A DNA stretch of 64,000 bases from Lanius collurio (Eukaryota; Chordata; Aves; Passeriformes; Laniidae): positions 8,345,330-8,409,329 of the forward strand of contig JACBWW010000021.1 of NCBI GenBank assembly GCA_020086605.1. Reading direction: 5' to 3'. The notes beneath the pieces were generated by a model that saw nothing but the letters and a program-made list of their open reading frames with translations, had not been told where the DNA came from and ran no database searches. The translations under genes were made by a program, and so were the position numbers. The first letter of the stretch is position 1. Each line of letters starts with the position of its first letter. Below, piece by piece: positions 20,601-32,305 of this stretch.

Positions 20601-23600
20601 AGGTACAAACCTCGGGCCACACAAGACCCCAGAGAGCATTGTAAACAACAGGCTGCAAGCATGTCTGATGCGGAGAGTTTTTCTTGCTCTTTCCTGTTAT
20701 TTTAAATAATTAATGATTCTATGGAGCAGGGAGTGGAGAAGGCAGGTGTCCTGTCTCCCTGGAGAGCAGCCTGTGCACCCGGCAAGACGGAGTCTTGCTC
20801 TTTCGCGATGAATATTTAAGTGTCTTCAGACAAACTGGAACGGCGCCAGCAGGAATGACTGAGAAAGACTGAGCCCTTCCCACTGCGTATCCTAGTGCCT
20901 GGGGGCTGGGAAAACAACGCTGAATAGGACAGGGGAAAATCCCTGCTTGCATGGACCATGGAGGTACCGTGCATCCCAGCCTTAGGTAGGACCTCTGGCT
21001 CTTGCTAGCCTTTTGTTATGCTGTAAGAGATCCTTGGATGGAAATCTGTCTGGATTTAACCTGCCACTGTTATAATGTCATTGTCTTCCAGAGCTCGTAT
21101 CAGCCAGGACTCATCATCCACAGCTCTTCTGCGGGTTAATGCTGATCTCGGAGGAGAAATAGCACAGATGCACTGAGAGTTCGCATCTGTTTATGAGCTT
21201 GGATGTTTCCAGCAGGCAGAAAAAAAGGCAATGTAGGCAGTTCCTTCTGTCCTTCCCAAAGTGGTATGTGTTCAGGGGTGGAAGGGACCAAGACTTTCTG
21301 CTGATACTGAGTACAGAATGCTGCGACGATTTATTAACGACACTGAACACTTGCCTAGCAATCCATTTATTAGCTTACAGACCTAAAAGAGCTCTTGGAT
21401 TTTTCCACTAATGTTGTAGCATAAAGAATGACAGGGGAGGTGGTAATTTAAACTCTTTTTGCAATATATTCCAGACATTGACCCCATCTTCAGAATGGTG
21501 TTAAAATGTTTGACTTTATTTCACTTGAAGAATAATTTTAGCTGAGCCAGCTTTGTGCTCTTTCTCACTTAGAAGTGAAGCTCTCTGACAGAGGATTTTG
21601 TGCTCTTATCTTGCATACACAATTTTTATGTACTTCTTTAGGATAATCATTATTTTCAATCACTTTCAAAAATCATGAGCCAGGCTGCTTAAATCCATGT
21701 AATTTTAAAATGTGCCTCTGTTAGCTCCCTGGTTTAGTTGTATACACTGTGATTTTCAAGGCAGTCAGATTTGCAGTTAGCCATGTAATACAGCCCACAA
21801 ACCAGTATGTGTTTATGCAGAAACAGTTGCTTACCTAGAGGTTTAGCAAATTGAACCTTAATTTATAATCTTCCTTTGGAAGCAAAACGGGAAGGTGACT
21901 CCTGGCTGCAACTGCCTGTAGTTTGGGAAGCCAAGCTTCTGCTTCCCTGGAGCTGCCCACAGCAGGGGAACCTGGCTTGAGGAACAGCCTCCATCCTTGG
22001 AGGATTGTCTTCTGGCATATGCTGCCACAGACAGGAAATTGAATAGTGCATGGGAGAGGGGATGACCACATTCTTCTTTCAGTGCTGATGGACTGTTTTC
22101 ACATGACAGGGTGTCAAAATAACCCTATGTGCTAAGATAGCAACCGTGGGCTGTGCCTGGCAGCACCTGAACCAGATCTTTGGGCACTGTGGTACCCAGC
22201 TGCCACTGATGCTGTGAGGAGTTGTATGTTTGTGCTTCTTTATGTCCCTGCTGTGTGTATATGAAAGGGACCAACCATGCCATTTCTGTACTCTTTCAGA
22301 TATATCCCATTAGAATGGAATACACATTGCAGCTTTGGCTGCATGGCTTCATGTGTGGCTCCAGCTTATTTATTTTATGTCTAGGTTTGGCTTTTAGTTG
22401 TTCTGTAGACTAGGTTATTTTTGGTGCTTTCTTTGATAACTCTGTTCCTGTGACATGCTGCGGAGCCAGAACTCCTCTGGGAACATCCCAGAAATGCACA
22501 CAAACATCAGCCCTGTAGCTTCTAATGGAGCTTTCAGAAGGCCTGGACACCTAATGGGGGACTCCACAAACCCACTCTGGAAGCCTGAGAAGGGTTCCAG
22601 CAGTTTCCTCAAAGGCTGCATTCATTTCCTTGCAAGGCTTCCACAGAGGAACAGCTTGTTAGAGGGACCTGTGGAGCTTGGAAGCTTTGCCAATAATAAT
22701 TCAGGCCCAATTCTGAAGTCAAATATTTAGCTAAACAGAGACTGTCTGATGACTGGATTAAACACAGACTGCATCTGAGTGAGCTCGACACTTCAGGTTT
22801 TTGTCAGTGTCCATTTCACAAACTTAAAATTCCATTTTTCCTGTCTTCCCAGACTCTGCTCGTGCTGTGTAGTGTTTCAGACAGCACAGAATGAGGTATT
22901 TTCAGCAGAGCTGTTGCTCCTAGCTCAGGAAGCAGCCTGAATCCCAAAGTGACATTCTTTCCTTTAGGTTTAGGAATAATCCAGTATTATGGGATTGGGA
23001 GGAAATCATGTTAGAGAAACTGAAGGGTTTGTTTGTTTGTTGGTAAGGAAAAGTCTCAAGGAACCAGGCAGAGATGTCAGAGGGGGTTGGTGAGTGAGCC
23101 TTGCCAGTGTGCTGCATGGTGCTGACACAGATAGCTCAGTCCATATTAGCAACTGGAAGTTTCATCTGGTGATTTGGCACTTCCCTCTCCTGTCACTCTC
23201 ACTTCCCAAAGCCGATAGGCTTTTAAATCCCTTGTAAAGATAAATGAGCTTTAGCTTCTGTGTAGCTTTGAAAGTGAAGCTTACATGTAATTAGCACTGT
23301 GGCGGGGGTTGTTCCTGACGGTCAGGCCACTCCTGTTGATCCCTGACCTCCACACAGAGCTTACTGACATGAGTCCACTACATCTCCCAACTCGCTATAT
23401 TCTCCTTCCAGCTGTGGAGAATTGGGCTCACATCTATACTGCAGGAATACAGGAGAGGCAAAAAAATACCTCCCCAGTATCTTTTGTACCTGAATGAGAT
23501 TTTATGTAGGAGAAAAAAAATGTTATTTCTGTGATCCTTGGCTGAGGGAGGTCTATATGAGCCCATTGTGTTCAAACTCTCTTAGTGCCTGAGTACCAGT

Positions 23601-26600
23601 GACCAGTAGCTGGGAGATTATGGGTTTGACAGTCTGTGTCTAATGGTGATGATCAGGTCACAGTGGTCATTCTGGCTGTGCTTCGAGCTCTTTGCCTTAC
23701 TGGAATAATAGAACCTGGTCTTTCAAAGCCAGGAATATAACACCAGTATGGTCTTAAAACATCTACTGTGTGACCAAAAGCAAATGTAGCAGGAAAGGAT
23801 CTAAAGGCAAAATATTCTTTATTGAATTTAAGAAGAGAAATTATGTGATGGAGCTGGAGTCCCAGCCCTCCCTGGTTTGAATGTGATGGTTAACTGAGCA
23901 AGTGTTTTGTTATGGGAGGTGGGAACAATTGCCTCGTATAAACCAAGCAATAATCGGAACACTGAATCCTAATCCCCTCACTGACATGCCTGCAGGCAAT
24001 GTTTTTATTCTCACTTTACTGCTTGTGTAAAAAGAGGGAGGATCCTCTGCTTCCTGGGCCTCTAAGGACCATCTGGCTCCTAAAGACAATCTCTCCCTGT
24101 TATTTTCAAGACAAAAGTGAACCTGCAATATAGGATCTTTTAACCATAAACCCAAAGTGCTGAAACCTACTTCCAGAGGCACAGCCCTGAACTGCTCTTA
24201 TGCCATGATGAAAGACTCAGTGCAAATCTTGAAGTGAAACAGAAAATTGTATTTGAGGATTTAATAAAAGCAAAGTGGAAGCAAAGGGTTGCTCAGTGAT
24301 GCCATCACTCCCTTTTAATCTGACCCCATGGAAAACCATGGAGTCCAACAGGAGCAGGTGAGTAGAGTGCAGCTTTGGAAGTGTTTCATTTCTTTCTCTC
24401 AGCAGTTTTCTTCCAGAGCCCAAAACATCTGTCTCTGGCTCCAGCCACATGCAAGTGCATCGAGAGCGTTTTGTTCCAAGCCTAATGAGTAATTTTATGG
24501 TCTTGGAATTGGAGGCAGGGGAGGGGGCTGGGACAGCAGCCAGCGTCGTGTTCTACAAGGAGCTCTGCTGATGTCAAATTGTAGCCTGATGATTTTTATT
24601 TTATTGCAGCCCACCAGGCTTCCCTTTAAAGTCCTCTGCTAGAGTTGCTGGTGATCAGTGCAGGAACAGTTCTGACATGGTCTTCTGCATTCCCAGGACT
24701 TCTTCACTGCTGGGCACAACAAGCAACATGGAAAATAATGACATCAGTGGAGAGGAGGTGGGGGAGCTCAGCTGTGCGTCAGCTCTGCTCTGTGTGTGGA
24801 GAGAGTACACGTGAATGTGGAAAGCACACTTTTCCTATCCTGCCTCTGGATTCAGTGCTCAGGAGGGATGAGGGAACAAACAACCCCGGGCAGATGTGTA
24901 ATCACATCTCTCAAGCGTCGAGCAGATGGTGCTGAGATGTGATACACGTGGTCTGAGAACAGGTATAGAATGAACTGATTCAAACTGTCACTAGTCTTGG
25001 CAGTGTTTTTAAAACCCCAGCTTTCTCTTTGAAAAGGACAGGGTTATTGGTAGAGAGAGATAATCTGTACACAGCACAGGAAACACAAGGCAGATGTTGT
25101 CATATGTTTATCATATATTTCCACCATGGGGTCTTCCTTTGGGACAGGCTTGCAGATCCTAGGGCCCGGAGCAGGACTTGCACATGGAGGGACCACGATG
25201 TGTTTATCCAGGGCCGATTATACAGAGCTTTTCTTCCACCTGCCCAAGTTCTCTTGGTCTGAAAAGCAAGTTTATATTCACTCACTGTGACTCAGCCATA
25301 ATGTCTGACTCATTTTCTTGCTGTTACTCATAGAAAGGAAAAGCCGAATGGCAACCAGTCTGTGCCTGTAGCCACCTGTAATTCTCCAGCTTTCAGCTGT
25401 TACTCTCTGGATGAGTTTCTGTCTATCGACATTAATACACCTATCCTGCTGAAGCTTTCAATACTTCTTTCTACAGAGGAAGACTGATTAGAAAATGAAA
25501 TTTTCTACCCCTAAAGCAAAGAGGAAGTGTGCTGAATCTCCATGGCTGCTTGTGGAGTTCCTGAAATGGGACTATTTCAAGTGGACACTTCACAAAGGTA
25601 GCAACAGGATGGGACCAGATGGAGCAACCACCAGGCAGAGCTGGGAGCAACTGCAGAAATGCTGCAGCTCCTTAGCTGACCTCTGTGGTCTGGAGGAAGT
25701 TGCTGGTGGTCTGTCTCTAAGGTGCTCAATGCTAGGAGGTCCTACTTCCAGCAACGATGACTCACTGGTCACCAGAAATCTGTCGTATGCACTCTCTGGG
25801 CTGGTCTCCCCACTGCAATGGAAGGATTTGAGCTGCTTGGGGTTCTGTGGGCTGCCAATTCTCAAAGAAAGGGATGGTATTTTACTCTGTGTAAGTCTCT
25901 GTTGCACTGCCAGCTCAGGAGTCTCTGTTTACTTCAGACCTGGCTGTTGCTCACTTGCACATATTTTATCCTCTCATCAGGGTGAGGGGAAACACCAGGG
26001 TTCCTTCTCTTGCAGTGTGATAGGTGGCTTATTCTGCACTAGAGACCACAGGAGCATGAGTCAGAGTTGAAAACCTCACCCAAGAGAAGCTTTAGCTGTG
26101 AGGTGGGAATTGGTGCCTGCCACTATAGCTGGGCTAAACCCAGCCTTTCCCATTTCAGCTTCATTCCATGTAAAAATTGCACAGGCGAGCACAGTGCAAA
26201 GCTCTGGGTGGGCTGTCCAGTGGACAAGGACATATCCTGGGTATGGAGCAGGGCTGTGTTAGAGCTCAGGCAGTTTTCTCTTGGTTGTGGGAGGCTGAGA
26301 TCCAAGTCACCAGGCTGAGTCTTCCAGAGGAGAACTTGGCCTTAAATCCAGCTCTCCCTTCTCAGCAGTCTGCTGCTGGGTGAAAGGCCACCATGGGGTT
26401 CTGCTCTTTCATCATTCTCCTGGATCCCATCTTAAGAGTTTTGATAAGAATTGTTCCGCAGACTCTCAGATGAAAAGCTGGGATTTTGGTTATTTTCTGG
26501 TGGAAAAATATTTAATCGGAAATATTCCTTGGCATGCTTTCAGCCAGCATACTGCCTGCCCCTCTCTGAAAATATGGCTCATTCTGAGTGCAAATGCTTC

Positions 26601-29600
26601 TTGTGAGGGTGTTTTTTTTGGTTGCAATCCCTCACTTGGGTTTCTTTTTGCCTCAAGCAGATGATGGGAGCTGGCCTCTTGTTACATGGCACTGAAGTGA
26701 CCTCCTGGGGCTGCCTGTGTGTCCGGCTGCCCTTCATGGCAGAGCGTGGCTGAGTGAGGCTGGAGTAGTTCTGTAGCGTGTAGGGAGCGGGCACTGCCCT
26801 GCTGCTCCTGGCTGTCTGCTCTTAATACCCGCCACCGCCCCCAGCTCTGGCAGCCGTGTTTGCAAAAAGCTCTGCAGGCAGTGGAAGTGAGCTGGTTTCT
26901 TCATGACAATGTAGTTATCCTTTTAAGGGAAAATTCCCTCTGGGAGCCAACCCTCAATTACCTCCTGCTCCAGTGCCTTCTTGCTAGAGATGGCTTGTAA
27001 CACAGCTGAGTTACAGCCACAGGAACTCAGCTGAGTGCTCAACTGCTAGAAAAAAAAAATTCTGTTGGCTTCTGTTTTTTGCTGAATCTACAAACTGGGG
27101 TCAGAACCCAATGGCTGGCTCTCCTCATTACTGTATTTGTGCAGAACCAATCTGTGGATGCTACATCTTCAAACCCAGATGCTACCTATTCCCATGGTAT
27201 TTATGGTGTGTGCAGACCCCTGTGTGCATGTTCTTACCTAAAGAAGTTTGTTGCAATATTTGGGAGCTCTAGGTAAGACAGGACTGGTGATAATTAGCTA
27301 AGGCAAGTATCTGCTAAATGCCTGGGAACTGGGGTAGGCAGTGGCTGCATTTCAATTTGCTGTTATTCACTGTGGTGAATGGGAAGGGCCCTCCCAAGGT
27401 CCTGATTTGAAGGCTTAAAAATTCCTTCTATTCTGCTGACGTGTCTCATAGTCCACAGGAAGGATGTCTAACCAGGATGGGGTTGCTGTGGATGTTGCCC
27501 TCTGCCTCTGTCTCAATGAGCAGAACAGGAGCTGTAGAGAACAGCCTGTGCTTTTTCTATTCTATGGGAATGGTGGCCTTGGCTGCAAGCCCCAAATTTA
27601 CATCTCGTGTTTAGTGCTGAAAATACTTTAATTCCAAACAAGCAGCTTAGTAGAAGAACATGACGGTCTTGAATGCAAACCTGTTACAGGAATGAGACCA
27701 GACTCCTTACAGATGTTCTAGGGATTCCTTTTGATGTCTACAAATTTACTGGGATTGTGTGGGCATTTTCTCTCATTTAAAAAACAGCCGTGTACCTGTG
27801 CAGCTACTGTTGTCTTGAGACAAAATAAACAGACCACAGATCACGGCATGATTGGATCATCTGAGAATGCAACAATGCCCCTTTGAGGAGCAGAGGAGCC
27901 AGGCTGGAACCTTGTGCCTCATTTTGAATGAAATGGACAGGAATCCTACTTTGTGTGCCCAGATTGGACTCAACAACCTTTCACATCTTCTCAGTTTTCC
28001 CAAGGTTTTAAATTCTCTTCCCTTTATCTAGAGCAAGGAAAAACATTTAAAAAATTAAAAAGCTTTTGTGAGCAAACAAGAGGCAATCACACGAGCTCCA
28101 TCAAAATATGTAATTTCATATTTTAAAAAATGCTTGGTTTAGTTACTTTAAAAATTGTAAATCAAAGCGTTGAAATTGTGTTTTCAAGCTGCAGAGCAAA
28201 ATTGTGTCCTTTTGAAATGTCAACTTCTCAAAATTTTTTTAGTACAGTTTTTTAAACCAGCACACCTTTCCTTATCCACAATCTTCTGATAACAGCCTTG
28301 TATTGCTGTTTTGACCTGAAAATGTTTCACCAGAAAATTTCTCACCAACAACTCCCATGAGGTCCTGATTCCCTCTTGAAGGTGGGTGGTTTTAAATGCA
28401 CCTAGATAGAAGAGCAGAAGTGTGGCTGAGCTGAGAGCCCTTTGAATACATGACTGTTGTTTTCATTGGTGACCTTTCACAAGTTCATTAGCTCTTGGCC
28501 ATGGAAAACAAGTGGAGTATATTTGCCTTGCTCAGGAAATTCAACCCATCCTGTTGAAAATTCAGCATTGCTCCAGAGAAAGAGCCCATCAGAAGCTCTG
28601 TGGTTGGACAGGAAGGTTATCCATGGGCTGGGGTATCTCCTGTGATCTCCCATATGACATCTGGCCATGTTTTTTCCTTTGAGCTTCATTTTCCCCTCAC
28701 CACCATCTCTTGCAAAGCTGTACAATACATGAAGAACTGGGCAGTGCTTTGCTGTCATGGTGATGTGGTCTAAACAAACCCAGAAGATTTTGCCAGAATT
28801 TCAAAACTCACTTCTTGTTGTGAATGACATAGCAGAGGAACTTGCAGTTTTGTTTGCCCAGTTAGTCATGCTGGCTTGCATATCTGTTGGACTTTTGGAG
28901 ATCTTCTCATGTTTTATCAGTTTCAGAGATAAATATCCCAGTGTGTGGTGGTGTGCTAGATAACTTATATGTAAAACAGATTAGCATTTGTCCTCTAAGA
29001 AACATTTATTTCTGTGCAAGGCAGGCCTCTCTGGAAAGAAAAATATCTTTCCTCCAAAACTAGAGTTTTTGTGGAAAGGAAAGGGAAAAATATTAATATA
29101 GTTAATGCCTTTGCAAGCATCTGAAACTATTTAGAGACCAAGAGGGAATTAAATGTTTCAATAAAGGGTAAAGGAAAGTCAGTAATCAGCATTCAAATAT
29201 CCTGATTTCTGGATATGCCCTGCTGTGTAGTTCTGTGGGGAAGGAGAGTTTGAATCTGTTTGCATTGCATAAATGTCATATCCTTACACATGAATGACAG
29301 CTAGTACTTGGCATTGCATTCCCACGTCTTGCCCTCTTCCTGCCTCTGACCACCTCTCCTGATAGTCTCTGCTCCAGATGGCTTTGTCTTTTTCCCCAGA
29401 ACATCTCCAAAATAGTTCAAGTTCTTATTTCTTGTTTTAAATTAACAATATTGTTGATATAACAGATATATACAGTACTTTCATAGTATGTCTTATCCAC
29501 TTATGGGCTGGGAATACAAGTTCTTTAAGTGTCATATTGCCCAAAGCAAGCAGGATTTGGAGGTCCATTCCAATCCTTGCTAAGGGTTAGAAAAGTCATC

Positions 29601-31847
29601 AAAGGACAAATTCTCAGAATTGGCTGTTTTTGTTTGTTTGGTCTTTTCTTTTTTTAGAGGTACTTCATGTGGACATCTCATATTCTGGTTATTTAATGTT
29701 TATTGCCAAATGTCACTAGTTCACCAACTAAAAATAAAAGTATCTGCTGCAGGAGAATGAGTTTGGAGCCCACCTCTTCAATGCTCTGTGCCTTTGCCTT
29801 CATTCTGCAGGGTGAGAAGCTCCATCATCTCTCCTGGTTTCACCCCAAGGCAAAATTAATTCATGGCCATAAAACACCTTTAGGTCTTTGTACTGGAAGA
29901 TTCTATAAAGGAACCACCAATAGAGGTAGTTCTAGCTTTGAACATTTTGATTCCTTTGATTAATTTATTTTGAGCTAATAATTTTTAAATTAATTTCCCA
30001 AGTTTGAAGAATGTCCATGTTCCATAGCACAAACTTATCCTTCATGGATGTTAGGTGGAAATAGGAAATATAAAATTGGGGATTGTAGATGCAGGGGATT
30101 TAGAAACTGGATTTTAACTCTGGTAAAGGTGGGAGTAAGGATTTTCCTGGCAGAAGCACAACTAAAACTTACGGAAAGTTTCTATCAACACAGCATTGAG
30201 CTTTCTAGAGATCAGTTGTTCTGGCAGAGAACAGGCATGAGATGGAAAAGTAGGGAGAGATGAGAACTGAAATCTGGAGCAGAAGAAGAGGATCCATTTT
30301 GGGAGAGCAGGCCAGGCTGTGGAGGTGCAAGCAGGGTCTGCAGGGGCACCACATTTATCATCTCACAACTCCTCAGAGAGAGGGAAGCCAGGGTTAAAGA
30401 CCTGAGTAGCCTGTGAGGTTTATCATTCCCTGGTAATGTTCTATAACATCACCTACCAGTGGTTGTCACAGAAATATGGTGGGTTGCTTAGCTGTGAGGT
30501 AAGGCACTAGAACACAGTGACTAAGTTTCCTGGAATAAATTAAGCACTGGCTTTTTGAAGTCTGTGAATTTTCACAGCATAACAAAACAGTGATCTCCAT
30601 TCTTTAAACACTGTGGGTACCTTTCGTGTCTATGAATTTTCTACTCTTAAACTGGAAAGGGGAAATATTGGAGAGCTTCACTGTTGATGACTCATGTTTA
30701 AGATAAAACACGCATTTTTTAATAGCAAGAATAATTAGTCATCAGGGTAGGCTAGCTCAGGCTGTAGTAAATCTTTTGGACCCCTGGGACTGGAAGAGAT
30801 CTTTCTGCTCCTTTTCAATTGCAAATTATTGAGTTCTGTAGGATCACAGTAAGGAATCTAGGACCTGCATTGTCTATTTCAGAGTCTATTGCACAAGACA
30901 GTCTCTTCGAACCAGTAACCCATGACTATCCATTGAATTAAGAGCATGTCAGAGAAATGGTTCATATGCCAATACTATGTGTTTCCTTTTGCATTTTTTT
31001 TTACATTTTTTATTGTTTCACACAGTGCTAGACATTTCCCTTCCTTACCAACCCCAATTTCAGGCCAAAATATGATGTGTTGTGTGTTTTCTTATATAAG
31101 AGGAGAGTGCCTTTCCCTACAGCGTATCTGTAGAAATCGCCCTTGTCTTGCAGATTTCTTTGAGGAACAGCCCCCTTCCCAACAAGGGGTTAGAGGATTT
31201 GCTAACCACAATTTTTCACCCAAATGAATGTTCTTATTGTGTAACAGGATTGCACGTACACTTGCACTCTTTTCCCTGCTTCCTTATAACTTTTGAACCT
31301 ACTGACCAATTTCGGACCAGTTACTGCAGAAGGGAAGCAGTCACTGTGACACCAGCTTCTCTTGCTGCAGCTTCCTGACATCTGGACAGAGGAACAAGGC
31401 TCTGGTGTTGCTCACCACCAAAGGAACAAGTGCTGAGTGGGCTCCACATTCTGGAGACACCAGCAAGTCCACATGAATGCGTTAAGAGCAGCCCAGCCAG
31501 CTCTGCTGGAGACTGCACTTGGTGAGGGGATGCTTCCCACTGCTTTCCAGAAGGAGGTCCTGGCCTCAGCCATGCTTTCTGGCCAAGGCAGCCAAGCTGG
31601 CAGGCAGGGATGAGTCAGGAACTGCTCTGTGTGCAGCAGCAGCTCCAGCTCTGTGCCAGCTGCAGCCTCCAGTGCTCTCCTTCCTCCTGTCTTGTGGTTA
31701 GCACAGCACCAAGCTCACCCCAGCCTGACCACAGCCTGTGCTGCGTTCCCTTCACCAGAGCAAAGCCTTAATGTGCTGCTTCTGGTGGTGCTTCCTTGCT
31801 CCACTTTAGGACAAATTATTCTGAAACAGCAGATTTTTAAAAGGAGG

Positions 31848-31853
31848 TTTTAT
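31848..31853 (-). terminator. PLEKHO2 distal poly(A) signal candidate
   Basis: TTTATT on the plus strand reads AATAAA on the minus strand. Alternatives are 32377-32382 and 32460-32465. The choice among them is not supported by anything but the hexamer. Confidence 0.35.
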
Positions 31854-32297
31854 TGCCAAATTTCAAAGCTCTTTACAAGCAGGAGACAAAGTGCTGCCTT
31901 TCCACGGGCTGCAGCAGCTGCTTTCAGATCGTCATCCACACTTGCTCACTTGCAAACTCACTTCCTTCCTGTCACAGACATGTAAACTGGTGGCACAGCC
32001 CAAAACACAGTCTCACACTCCAGCACTCCAAGCCCAGAGGGTTTTCAGGCACAAAACCCCCCAGCCTTAGTGTAGCCAGGAATTAGATGTAAGTTTAAAT
32101 GCATGTTTAAAGAAAGATTGAAAAAAAAAGTGCACGGTGGCAAGATGTACGCTGAACATGGGAGTTGCCATAAAAGGCTGGATGTTTTAGGATGAAACTG
32201 CTAAACCTATTAGAAAAAACAGTTAAAACCAAGTCTAACATAGCATTTGCAGCAGTAAAGTTACTGGGTGATGCAGACATTCCACTTAAGTTATACC

Positions 32298-32305
32298 TAT
32301 TTACA
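32298..32305 (-). promoter_or_regulatory. Pumilio-type element in the likely PLEKHO2 3' UTR
   Basis: TATTTACA on the plus strand is TGTAAATA on the minus strand, an exact UGUANAUA match. It is meaningful only if this stretch is transcribed as 3' UTR. Confidence 0.25.

Larger units (their letters stand above)
18731..31847. other. Intergenic DNA between ANKDD1A and PLEKHO2
   Basis: About 13 kb. It contains the G11-T8 tract, the CR1 copy and the tRNA-like relic listed separately. Frames up to 191 codons occur but none resembles a known protein or has exon borders. AT-rich segments occur around 28.0-28.3 and 29.4-30.0 kb. No RNA gene recognised. Confidence 0.6.
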
